A stretch of DNA of 12,018 nt from an uncultured Oscillospiraceae bacterium. GTDB taxonomy: Bacteria; Bacillota; Clostridia; Oscillospirales; Acutalibacteraceae. Below the pieces are notes generated by a model. It worked only from the letters and a program-made list of their open reading frames with translations. It was not told the DNA's origin and did no database searches. The stretch is taken from assembly GCA_902478455.1 (NCBI GenBank), contig CABSLJ010000072.1, positions 1 through 12,018 on the forward strand, read 5' to 3'. The translations under genes were made by a program, and so were the position numbers. Shown piece by piece: positions 5,792 through 12,018 of this stretch (position 1 is the first letter of the stretch; every line of letters starts with the position of its first letter).

Positions 5792-7093
5792 TTATTCCTC
5801 CACGCCTACCCAGTCCACAATCAGATTGCACAAAGCGCGGATATGATTGAGATACTCCTCGATGGAGAGCTGTTCATTCTCTCTGTGCGCATCCTCCAGA
5901 CGACCGGGACCGAAGAGGATGACGGGCATCTGCGCCAGCCTGGAAAAATGAATGCCGTCGCATTCAGCCGGATAGCCGGAAATTTCCGCCCGACCGAGGG
6001 AAGCCTCCACCGAACGCGCCGCCTCCTGCACGAACGCGCTGGACACGTCGGTCTGAAAGGCGGACAGTTCCTGGTACCAGCGGACGGAGACCGGATGATG
6101 CCGGAGCCATTCATCCTCTTCGCAGGCCTGGAGCAGGGCCATCTGCACATCCCGTTTGACAGCTTCGCGGTCGAGCGGCAGCGCTTCTCCGTTTTCATCG
6201 TATTCACAGGGAAGATACTCCACATCGAACTTCACGCTGCAGGTCCCGGGCACAACCGACGCATGGATTCCGCCGGAAATCTGACCGACGTTGATGGTCG
6301 GGCTGTGCAGCAGCGGATGCTTTTTGGTGTTCTTCCACTGCTCCTCCAGACGGTGAAGCGCCCCGATCAGATAATAGGCTTTTTCAATGGCGCTGACGCC
6401 CTGGTCCTTGACCGCCGCATGAACCGAATGGCCAAAGACCGTGAAATCGGCCGAGAAGGAACCGTGATTGGCCGCATGGATGGCCAGTCCCGTCCCCTTT
6501 GTGATGACGGCGGCGTCGGCGCGGTAGCCCTTTTGCAGGCAGGCCAGAGTGCCGTTTCCCCCGCCTTTTTCATCCACGACCGACATAAGGATCACATCCC
6601 CCTTGAGCCGGACGCCGGTCAGGCGAAGCGCCTCAAGCGCCAGGATGGCGGAAGCGAGGCCTCCCTTCATATCGGCCGTGCCGCGCCCGATGAGGAAGCC
6701 GTCCCGCTCAACGCACTGAAAGGGATTGCTCCTCCACAGCTCGGAGCTTCCCGGGTCGGTGATATCAGCATGGCCGTTCACAACAAGGGACCTTCCTCCC
6801 CCCTTACCAAGAAACACGGCGACGACATTCGGCCGGTTCTTGTAGCGGTGGTTGGGATGAAAGCCGGGAAGGTCCTTGATGGCTTCATTGTCCGGCTCAA
6901 AGACATCCACACGGTTGGCGCCTATGCTCATGAGCTTTTCCGCCACAAATTTCTGAAGTCCCTCTTCCCGCCCGCGGCGGCCGGAATCCAGGGTGCGGCT
7001 GTCAAAAAATATCATCTTTTTCAAAAAGTTGATCAGGTAGGAACGCTTTTCTTCCATATAGTTTTGGATTTCCTGCTTAACTGTCTCGTACAT
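5792..7093 (-). CDS. M20 family amidohydrolase/peptidase (ArgE/DapE-like), altered metal site
   Basis: Cytoplasmic metallohydrolase family that removes acyl groups or amino acids from N-acylated substrates (acetylornithine deacetylase, DapE, dipeptidases). The 433 residues have the family's usual length. ATG 7093 was chosen because AGGGGG precedes it and family homology starts here; the frame stays open upstream to 7237 without homology. Metal-site motifs: GHAD (H108, D110), GTADMKGG (bridging D141), DEKGGGNGT (catalytic E175) and DAH (H403); the dimerisation domain carries GHSVHAA near 221-227. By hand alignment the second glutamate of the usual DEE is Lys176, and the glutamate of the usual EPTGL is Lys199, so two expected metal ligands are replaced. 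The enzyme may have lost or changed activity. The substrate cannot be inferred. It is monocistronic, ends at a strong terminator, and its promoter is uncertain. Confidence 0.88.
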   Translation of the reverse strand: MYETVKQEIQNYMEEKRSYLINFLKKMIFFDSRTLDSGRRGREEGLQKFVAEKLMSIGANRVDVFEPDNEAIKDLPGFHPNHRYKNRPNVVAVFLGKGGGRSLVVNGHADITDPGSSELWRSNPFQCVERDGFLIGRGTADMKGGLASAILALEALRLTGVRLKGDVILMSVVDEKGGGNGTLACLQKGYRADAAVITKGTGLAIHAANHGSFSADFTVFGHSVHAAVKDQGVSAIEKAYYLIGALHRLEEQWKNTKKHPLLHSPTINVGQISGGIHASVVPGTCSVKFDVEYLPCEYDENGEALPLDREAVKRDVQMALLQACEEDEWLRHHPVSVRWYQELSAFQTDVSSAFVQEAARSVEASLGRAEISGYPAECDGIHFSRLAQMPVILFGPGRLEDAHRENEQLSIEEYLNHIRALCNLIVDWVGVEE

Positions 7094-7740
7094 AAAGGTC
7101 CCCCTTATTGTACCGCCGTTTACAAGCTCCGTAAAACGCAAAGCATCGGCGGCAGCGTTTCCTGGTTGAATCATCGTCCAACGATCCCCTGTATTGTCCG
7201 GCGGCGCTTTCTCCGCTGAAAAATCTAATGATGACAATACAAATGGGCGTCTCCAGACGCCTGCCGCATACAGCTGTCAGCCGGAAATGCTTCCCTCAAG
7301 CGTCCCGGCCCTAATCGCACTCCACACCTTTTCCACAACACAGCGGCCGGGCAAGCCTCCTTGCCGTTCCACCGCCTTCTTCCGTATATTGCGGACAAAT
7401 AAAGCTAATATTTCTTCCCATTTGGCATCCTGCCGTCCAGACGGCGTCCGACTGTGAATTCATCGGGCTTGATCAACACTCCGGACCGCTCTCCTTCACT
7501 TGCCGGCGCAAGTTTCCGTTCCCCACAGAGCGGGAGCAATCTCCGCCCACAGGATGCAGAAGCCATTCTCATTCACGGATCGCCAGCCGCTCACCGCCTT
7601 TCTCCATCGGTCACAGTCCTTCGCCCGCTTTGTCGCCGCATGTACAGCGGACAATCCACAACTCAAATTCCTTCTTATGAACAAACCTGCATGTTCGGCC
7701 AACCGAAGCAATCTGAATTGTTTTGACGAAGGTCTACTTA
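7094..7740 (-). other. About 650 nt without a convincing gene: long leader or ncRNA candidate
   Basis: Every ORF I considered here on either strand lacks a ribosome-binding site and recognisable protein sequence. A strong minus-strand promoter (7748-7776) should transcribe the stretch toward the M20 gene. It holds several GC-rich hairpin candidates, including GGCAAG/CTTGCC (7347-7362) and GGCGTCT/AGACGCC (7246-7261), the latter followed on the minus strand by a T-rich but interrupted stretch. It could be a structured RNA ending near 7240 or a long leader of the M20 mRNA. I could not match it to RNase P RNA, tmRNA, SRP RNA or a T-box by eye. Confidence 0.35.
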
Positions 7741-7747
7741 TTTTATT

Positions 7748-7776
7748 ATTATCGGTCATTTTATGGACAATGTCAA
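7748..7776 (-). promoter_or_regulatory. Strong sigma-A promoter upstream of the gene-free region
   Basis: Minus-strand TTGACA (7771-7776), 17-nt spacer, GATAAT (7748-7753), in an AT-rich patch. The expected start is near 7741, almost 650 nt before the M20 ATG, with no ORF in between. Confidence 0.7.
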
Positions 7777-8065
7777 CAAAAATCCACATTTCGAGACTGA
7801 TTTCCACAGACCTATACAAGATTGAAATCTCAATTTGGGCAATTTCACAATGGTATCAAAGGCCGCTCACCGGCGCTGTATATTTTTCCTTGGATCGCAC
7901 AACTTAAAGAGGGTGTCTGCGCCGGTCGCCTGTTTTGTCAAACAGCTTTTTCAATCCGCAAATGGAACCCGGATGGACCCGAGGATAGCCGAAGCCGGCG
8001 GCGCATCCGTTCTTTCAAACACTTCTTGGCCGCTTTTTGTTGGTACTGTCTTTTCTTTGGGAAAC
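7777..8065. other. Intergenic stretch with no gene seen
   Basis: No ORF with a ribosome-binding site or recognisable protein. Small symmetric elements are present: ACCGGCGC/GCGCCGGT (7869-7876 and 7919-7926), and a weak AT-rich hairpin CTGTTT/AAACAG (7930-7945) followed by T5 on the plus strand. I cannot assign a function. Confidence 0.4.
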
Positions 8066-8102
8066 AAAAAATACCGCCGTGGATAGGAATCCACGACGGT
8101 AT
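8066..8102 (-). terminator. Terminator of tRNA-Thr
   Basis: Fourteen-position stem (8071-8084 with 8089-8102) with one non-Watson-Crick pair and a 4-nt loop, followed on the minus strand by six T. It begins at the last base of the encoded CCA end. Confidence 0.88.
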
Positions 8103-8177
8103 GGAGCTGAAGATGGGACTCGAACCCACGACCTGTTGATTACGAATCAACTGCTCTACCAGCTGAGCCACTTCAGC
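8102..8177 (-). tRNA. tRNA-Thr (anticodon CGT)
   Basis: Minus-strand cloverleaf of 76 nt. The acceptor stem GCTGAAG/CTTCAGC, D-arm, anticodon stem GTTGA/TCAAC with loop TTCGTAA, and T-arm GTGGG-TTCGAGT-CCCAT are all present. The anticodon CGT reads the threonine codon ACG. The discriminator is T and the 3' CCA is encoded. The gene stands alone with its own promoter and terminator. Confidence 0.97.
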
Positions 8178-8220
8178 AAAAACAGCCCGTTTCAGATAAG
8201 CCTCTTAAGCGGACCATCAT

Positions 8221-8249
8221 AGTATACAAAATTATCTCAGGTTCGTCAA
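8221..8249 (-). promoter_or_regulatory. Promoter of tRNA-Thr
   Basis: Minus-strand TTGACG (8244-8249), 17-nt spacer, TATACT (8221-8226), about 45 nt before the mature tRNA 5' end. Confidence 0.85.
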
Positions 8250-8340
8250 GGGGCTTGGCCGGAAAAGTATGGATTTTTCTTTTTTTCGTGAACAGATATC
8301 ACATTTGCGTGGCTGTCCATTTTTGTTGCAGTATAATTAG

Positions 8341-8361
8341 TATATCCAAATATGATATAAT
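8341..8361 (+). promoter_or_regulatory. Extended -10 promoter with overlapping inverted repeat, XRE gene
   Basis: TGATATAAT (8353-8361) is an extended -10 element; no good -35 sits at the right distance. The inverted repeat TATATC-N7-GATATA (8341-8359) overlaps it and could be an autoregulatory operator for the downstream HTH protein. Confidence 0.5.
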
Positions 8362-8389
8362 AGTTTTGTGCAATTCATCGTAAAAGTTG

Positions 8390-8827
8390 GTGTTGAATTT
8401 GCTTTCCAAAAGACTGAAAAAACTTCGTGAGAATTGTGGCTACACACAGCAGCAAATTGCAGAGGCACTTTCGATTGATCGTTCCACCTACGCCTATTAT
8501 GAAATAGGAAAAACCACGCCGGACATCAATACCATCATCAAGCTTGCGAAAATTTTTCACATCTCCTACAACGAGCTTCTGGACGATGAGGACTTCCCCT
8601 CCCCAGTGCATGATTTTGACAATCTGGAGGACTTGGAAGACTTCAATCTTTCCATCCGATACGGCCGCAAAAATTTCGGCTATGTATATGAGCTCACCAA
8701 GCAGGAAAAACAGCTGATTATCTATTACCGGCTGTTTTCGCCCGAAGCGCAGGAACACATTCTCAATCTCTTATATACGCAGCTCGACGAAAAATCCAAG
8801 CGGAAAAACCCTCCAAACGACGAATAG
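8390..8827 (+). CDS. XRE-family helix-turn-helix regulator
   Basis: Small DNA-binding regulator of about 145 residues. The N-terminal HTH (about 8-62) shows the XRE pattern: RLKKLRENCGYTQQQIAEAL, then SIDRSTYAYYEIGKTTPD and a final helix ending in YNELLDDEDF. An acidic linker (about 65-86) and a C-terminal helical part (about 102-137) with LTKQEKQLIIYYRLFSPEAQ follow; the latter is common in clostridial XRE proteins and may mediate dimerisation. The start is uncertain: TTG 8387, GTG 8390, TTG 8393 and TTG 8399 are all in frame, none with a strong ribosome-binding site; TTG 8399 (MLSKRLKK) gives the most family-like N-terminus. It is monocistronic and converges with the penicillin-binding protein gene. 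The target is unknown; autoregulation is suggested by the repeat over its promoter. Confidence 0.88.
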   Translation: MLNLLSKRLKKLRENCGYTQQQIAEALSIDRSTYAYYEIGKTTPDINTIIKLAKIFHISYNELLDDEDFPSPVHDFDNLEDLEDFNLSIRYGRKNFGYVYELTKQEKQLIIYYRLFSPEAQEHILNLLYTQLDEKSKRKNPPNDE

Positions 8828-8839
8828 ATCTCTGCTGAA

Positions 8840-8870
8840 ATGCCCCGACGGATTCGCGCCGTCGGGGCAT
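8840..8870. terminator. Shared hairpin between convergent genes
   Basis: Perfect 12-bp stem ATGCCCCGACGG/CCGTCGGGGCAT with a 7-nt loop, 12 nt past the XRE stop and 20 nt past the penicillin-binding protein stop. T runs are poor on both strands (CTCTC on plus, TTTC on minus), but position and stem strength suggest a bidirectional terminator. Confidence 0.7.
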
Positions 8871-8890
8871 CTCTCATGTTCATATACACA

Positions 8891-11290
8891 CTATGGACGC
8901 GGATGTTCCGAAGGGGACACCGGTTCCTCCGAAGAGGAGGAATCTCCCGCACTTTCCGAAGAAGCCGTGGAGGAATTCTCAGGAACAGAGGAGGAAGGCT
9001 CGGACTCCGGCTCAGAGGAAGGCGCGCTGCTCTCAGGAGCGCTAGACGCCTCTGGCGTACTGGAGACCTCCGGAACACTGGACTCTTCCGGCGCGCTGGA
9101 GACCTCCGGCGCACTGGAGACTTCCGGCGGTTCGTAGCCGGGATGGGTACCGTCACAGATGCCGGGCATATGGTTGGGGTCGTAATAGCCGGTGGCTTTT
9201 TCGGTGCAGCACTCCGGATTGAACAGCAGCCCCGACTGCGTGCAGTACTCTCTCGTCACAACCGAGGGGTCGAGTTCAAAGGTCATCTGGGATTTGTCCG
9301 CCAGATAATTCACCATAACCTGCCGCCACACACGCCCGCAGGCGCCCGTATTGGTAATGCGCCGCGGATTTTCATAACCCACCCAGCAGGCGCCCATACC
9401 GTAGGGCGTACCGCCGATGAAGTAGGCGTCCTTGTAGTCGGACGTCGTACCGGTCTTAGCGATCATATCCCAGCCGGGGATATTGACATAGTAGCCGGTA
9501 CCGGCCGGATTTGCGGCCACCTGCTTGAGCAGGCGGTTCATGATGGTGGCCGTCCTTGAGCTGACGGCCTGAACGGGGGCCTTATCCCGATTGTCCAGGA
9601 TGACGTTGTTGTCGTGGTCGAGGACATAGTAATAGGAGTAAGGTTCGTAGTATTTGCCGCCGTTGCCGAAAATCTGGTAAGAAGCGGCCATCTCTCGCAC
9701 GGTTACGCCGCGGCTCATACCGCCCAGGATCATGGCGGAGGCCGTCACGTCATCCTTGGCGCTCAGACTGGTGAAGCCGAGCTTTTCGGTCACAAAATTG
9801 AAGCTGTTTTGGACGCCGAGCATATTATAGCCAATGTGGGCCGCAGGCGCGTTGGCGGAAACCATAAGCGCCCACTGCACCGTGACCGGATGATCCTGAT
9901 AGACGCCCGTAAAGTTGACCGGCCACTCTTCCAGCTCATTGTCGGCATCGATGTCGATGCGCAAGGGCGTATCCTCAACCGTAGAGGAATAATTGATATA
10001 ACCGTACTCGATGGCGGGGGCGTACACGGCGATCGGCTTGAAGGTGGAACCGGGCTGGCGCTTGGCCATAGTGGAGTTGCTGAACAGCCAGTTTCCTTCC
10101 CGCTCCTCGCGTCCGCCGACGGAGGCGAGCACACGTCCGTTGTAGTCCACCATGATGTAGCCGACGTCAAGCGCCGGGTCGTTGGCCGGCATCACCTCGG
10201 CGACCGCCTGCTCGGCGATGGCCTGAAGATTCCGGTCGACCGCGCTGTAAATTTTAAAGCCACCGTTGTACAGCAGGTTGCGTGCGGCTGTCTCGCCCAG
10301 ATTGCGGGTTTCCATCAAATCGGCGAGCACCTCGTTGAGCACGTCGTCGGTGTACCAGTCGTGGATTGGAATGTTATCCTTGATCTCGGTCTCGCCGGTG
10401 TAACCGACAAAGACCATGTGTTCCGACTCCTCCATCGCCTCATCATATTCCGCCTGGCTGATTTTGCCCTGCTCCAGCATCGCGCCCAGTACGATCTGCT
10501 GGCGCCTTTTGTTGTTTTCCGGATAAATGAGGGGCGTATAGGCGGCCGGATTCTGCGTAATGCCGGCGATGGCGGCGCATTCGGCCAGGGTACATTCGGA
10601 AATATCCTTGTCAAAATAAAGGTTTGCCGCAGCCTGAACCCCGTTACAGCCGCTGCCGAAGTTGACCACGTTGAGGTAGGCCTCCAGAATTTCGCTCTTG
10701 GAATATTCTTTTTCCAAATTGAGCGCGCGGAAGATTTCCTTGATCTTTCGCGTCAGGCTGACCTCTTTGTCGTTGGTCAGATTCTTGATCAGCTGCTGGG
10801 TAATGGTGGAGCCGCCGTAGCTGGATTCCCCGGAAAAGAGATTGAGCACGGCGCCCATGGTCCGGCGCCAGTCGACGCCGTTGTGTTCTTCAAACCGCTT
10901 GTCCTCGATGGCGATCATCGCATCCTTCATGTATTGGGGAATCTCATCGAATTCCACCATAACGCGGTTCTCCGAGCTGTGCAGACGCTCGTATTCGACC
11001 CAATTGCCGTTTCCGTCGTCCACATATACGAAACTGGTCAGATTCAACTTGAGGGCTCTCAGATCGTAGTCCACCGTTTCATCGGCAAAACCGGCAATAA
11101 ACACCAGCATGGACACACCGATAATACAGCCGGTCACCACGCACACCATAAAGACCGTCAGCAAGGTCTTCGTGAGAACCGCGAGCACCCTTTTTGTGAC
11201 GGTTGCCGCAGTTGCTCCGGCCGCTGAACCGTTATTTTGTCTGTTCGGATCCGGCGAGCCGGCGTAGCGATTGATATCAGTTTGTTTCAT
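8891..11290 (-). CDS. Class A penicillin-binding protein (glycosyltransferase + transpeptidase)
   Basis: Bifunctional peptidoglycan synthase of 799 residues that polymerises lipid II and cross-links stem peptides outside the membrane. A short cytoplasmic N-terminus is followed by one membrane segment (about 42-68). The GT51 domain has EDKRFEEHNG (catalytic E129), GGSTITQQLIKNL (159-171) and KSEILEAYLN (198-207). The transpeptidase domain has STFK (S415, K418), SAN (478-480) and KTGT (612-615), so all catalytic motifs are intact. A cysteine-containing segment (C683, C694, C695, C712) precedes a disordered Ser/Pro/Glu tail (about 720-799) with 6-residue repeats. AAGGAGG lies upstream of the ATG. 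It is monocistronic from a promoter at 11448-11475 with a leader of about 150 nt. PBP1A/PonA-type is likely; which paralogue cannot be told. Confidence 0.95.
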   Translation of the reverse strand: MKQTDINRYAGSPDPNRQNNGSAAGATAATVTKRVLAVLTKTLLTVFMVCVVTGCIIGVSMLVFIAGFADETVDYDLRALKLNLTSFVYVDDGNGNWVEYERLHSSENRVMVEFDEIPQYMKDAMIAIEDKRFEEHNGVDWRRTMGAVLNLFSGESSYGGSTITQQLIKNLTNDKEVSLTRKIKEIFRALNLEKEYSKSEILEAYLNVVNFGSGCNGVQAAANLYFDKDISECTLAECAAIAGITQNPAAYTPLIYPENNKRRQQIVLGAMLEQGKISQAEYDEAMEESEHMVFVGYTGETEIKDNIPIHDWYTDDVLNEVLADLMETRNLGETAARNLLYNGGFKIYSAVDRNLQAIAEQAVAEVMPANDPALDVGYIMVDYNGRVLASVGGREEREGNWLFSNSTMAKRQPGSTFKPIAVYAPAIEYGYINYSSTVEDTPLRIDIDADNELEEWPVNFTGVYQDHPVTVQWALMVSANAPAAHIGYNMLGVQNSFNFVTEKLGFTSLSAKDDVTASAMILGGMSRGVTVREMAASYQIFGNGGKYYEPYSYYYVLDHDNNVILDNRDKAPVQAVSSRTATIMNRLLKQVAANPAGTGYYVNIPGWDMIAKTGTTSDYKDAYFIGGTPYGMGACWVGYENPRRITNTGACGRVWRQVMVNYLADKSQMTFELDPSVVTREYCTQSGLLFNPECCTEKATGYYDPNHMPGICDGTHPGYEPPEVSSAPEVSSAPEESSVPEVSSTPEASSAPESSAPSSEPESEPSSSVPENSSTASSESAGDSSSSEEPVSPSEHPRP
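9035..9124 (-). repeat. Five 18-bp tandem repeats in the penicillin-binding protein tail
   Basis: Five consecutive degenerate 18-bp units encode EVSSAP, EVSSAP, EESSVP, EVSSTP and EASSAP (residues 723-752). The array is in frame, so copy-number change would only alter tail length. Confidence 0.85.
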
Positions 11291-11447
11291 TCCAATTTCG
11301 CCTCCTTTGCATTTTGTTAGATTCCTCGCGGAGCGCCCCTGTTGCCCAAATCAACCTGGAACAGGCGGCAATTCCCGCAGTGAATGAACCGTTGTTTTCT
11401 CTGCCTAATTTCTGTGTCGCCATAAGATTCAAAGAGGACATTATTTT

Positions 11448-11475
11448 ATTATACCACAAATTTCCCTGATTTGAA
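11448..11475 (-). promoter_or_regulatory. Promoter of the penicillin-binding protein gene
   Basis: Minus-strand TTCAAA (11470-11475), 16-nt spacer, TATAAT (11448-11453) preceded by TGG, giving an extended -10. The start near 11441 leaves a leader of about 150 nt with no recognised riboswitch or convincing leader peptide. Confidence 0.65.
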
Positions 11476-11582
11476 CAGTATGGAAGAAGTTCATTGCGTA
11501 TTTCCCATTTTTACCCATAAAAAGAAGTTTTTGCGTATATTTGGGCGGCGCAGTCGGATACTAAGCATTGAGGTGATACTTG

Positions 11583-11951
11583 ATGCGTAAAATGATCATT
11601 GGAACCGGCTGTTTTGTTGTATTGGCTCTGCTGATTTCCTTTGTAATACTCCCTTCGGTTTCCCGCGCCGCCGGGCCGGAGCTACCTTTGTCCAACAGCG
11701 AAACGGTCGAATCCGTCTCTTCCCTGCCGGCCTCGCAGGCGCCGGTAAGCTCGTCCCCCAGCCTGGTTTACATTGTAAAAAGCCATGAAGGAAACATCGC
11801 CGTCTTTGAAGAGGGGTCTCAGCAACCCTTTCGCATCTGCAATGTGTCGGTATCTATCCTGCCCAAGGAAGACCAGCAGCTATTAAAGGAAGGGATCAAA
11901 GCGTACAGCCAGGCCGAACTGACTCAAATCCTGGAGGATTATTGCAGCTGA
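11583..11951 (+). CDS. Membrane-anchored protein with BofC-like C-terminal domain
   Basis: Protein of 122 residues. A hydrophobic N-terminal segment (about 4-25) is an uncleaved anchor or signal peptide. A Ser/Pro/Ala-rich linker (about 29-60) leads to a compact C-terminal domain (about 62-122) with the pattern YIVKSHEGNIAVFEEG, LPKEDQQLLKEGI and an EL...LEDY end, resembling the C-terminal domain of BofC and many uncharacterised clostridial proteins. BofC in Bacillus is a forespore-secreted regulator of pro-sigma-K processing, but this C-terminal domain alone does not show that role. The ATG has GAGGTGAT upstream; a TTG directly before it is less likely. It diverges from the penicillin-binding protein gene. 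No good sigma-A promoter was seen; GTATATT...GATACTAA (11534-11563) weakly resembles a sporulation sigma-E/K site. Function unknown. Confidence 0.8.
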   Translation: MRKMIIGTGCFVVLALLISFVILPSVSRAAGPELPLSNSETVESVSSLPASQAPVSSSPSLVYIVKSHEGNIAVFEEGSQQPFRICNVSVSILPKEDQQLLKEGIKAYSQAELTQILEDYCS

Positions 11952-11980
11952 CGCCGCCAAGATCCGGCCGCAGGTAAGTT

Positions 11981-12009
11981 ATTATAGCATATCAACTACA
12001 AATCGTCCA
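11981..12009 (-). promoter_or_regulatory. Possible leftward promoter at the right edge
   Basis: Minus-strand TGGACG (12004-12009), 17-nt spacer, TATAAT (11981-11986) preceded by TGC (extended -10). It would transcribe into the 3' end of the BofC-like gene in antisense, and no leftward gene follows. It may be chance. Confidence 0.25.
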
Positions 12010-12018
12010 GTGCTGCCC

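Noticed and set aside
7107..7135. TTTACG-17-TACAAT as the M20 promoter on the minus strand.
   Set aside because: The start would fall inside the ribosome-binding site, leaving no leader for ribosome binding.
7094..7237. N-terminal extension of the M20 protein to 7237.
   Set aside because: No ribosome-binding site upstream and no resemblance to the family, whereas ATG 7093 has AGGGGG and a standard N-terminus.
7321..7380. T-box-like word GGCGGTGGAAC on the minus strand.
   Set aside because: Does not match the T-box core (TGGNACC in AGGGTGGNACCGCG) and no terminator with a T run follows.
7326..7810. Several DnaA-box-like words (TTTTCCACA at 7328, and weaker CCACA words near 7652, 7780 and 7800), suggesting an origin.
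   Set aside because: Only one word fits TTWTNCACA; the others have mismatches, spacing is irregular, and no dnaA, dnaN or rpmH gene is nearby.
7496..7819. Minus-strand ORF of 107 codons.
   Set aside because: Its start lies upstream of the strong promoter and an internal ATG sits inside the promoter; no recognisable protein family.
7919..7951. AT-rich hairpin with T5 on the plus strand as a terminator.
   Set aside because: Six mostly A/T pairs only, and no plus-strand gene upstream that would need it.
7938..8171. Minus-strand ORF of 77 codons and plus-strand ORFs across the tRNA region.
   Set aside because: They translate the tRNA-Thr and its terminator, giving the familiar false peptide ending in GSSPIFSS-like sequence; no ribosome-binding site.
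11277..11459. Minus-strand ORF of 60 codons before the penicillin-binding protein gene.
   Set aside because: Its first codon lies in the -10 region and internal starts lack ribosome-binding sites; no family resemblance.

Overview
The window looks like the chromosome of a strictly anaerobic, moderately GC-rich Firmicute of the class Clostridia, probably Oscillospirales/Ruminococcaceae-like. The evidence is [FeFe] hydrogenases of the monomeric and sensory kinds, a rubrerythrin, strong Shine-Dalgarno sequences, sigma-A promoters of Gram-positive type and a BofC-like protein. The taxonomic placement is inference.

Layout. Positions 1-346 (minus) hold the start of a rubrerythrin that runs off the left edge. 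It has its own near-consensus promoter, overlapped by a PerR/Fur-like AT-rich palindrome. Two tandem terminators (466-543) separate it from the main feature of the window, a four-gene leftward cluster (561-5294). In transcription order this contains a small thioredoxin-like [2Fe-2S] ferredoxin, a group C-type sensory [FeFe] hydrogenase with a PAS domain (HydS), a SpoIIE/PP2C-type serine/threonine phosphatase and, after a 176-nt structured gap, a ferredoxin-rich monomeric [FeFe] hydrogenase resembling group B. The first three genes are joined by two ATGA start/stop overlaps. The cluster starts at a TTGCAG-17-TATAAT promoter, and a perfect Rex-type palindrome lies just downstream of the expected transcription start.

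Next come an intergenic stretch with an unexplained inverted repeat and a strong terminator, then an M20/ArgE-DapE-type amidohydrolase (5792-7093, minus) in which two glutamates expected to bind metal appear to be lysines. Upstream of it is about 650 nt without a convincing ORF, fed by a very good promoter at 7748-7776: either a long leader or a non-coding RNA. A tRNA-Thr(CGT) with its own promoter, encoded CCA and terminator sits at 8102-8177.

An XRE-family regulator (plus) converges with a class A penicillin-binding protein (8891-11290, minus) across a shared hairpin. The penicillin-binding protein ends in a tandem-repeat Ser/Pro/Glu tail. Diverging from it is a small membrane-anchored protein with a BofC-like C-terminal domain.

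How the genes may work together: the hydrogenase cluster reads as a redox- and H2-responsive unit. Rex would respond to the NADH/NAD+ ratio. HydS would sense H2 and could pass the signal, through its PAS domain and C-terminal helix, to the co-translated phosphatase, which would act on an unidentified phosphoprotein to tune hydrogenase output. The genes and motifs are seen; the signalling link is inference. Related HydS/phosphatase/hydrogenase neighbourhoods are known in clostridia, so this is an under-characterised system rather than a wholly new one.
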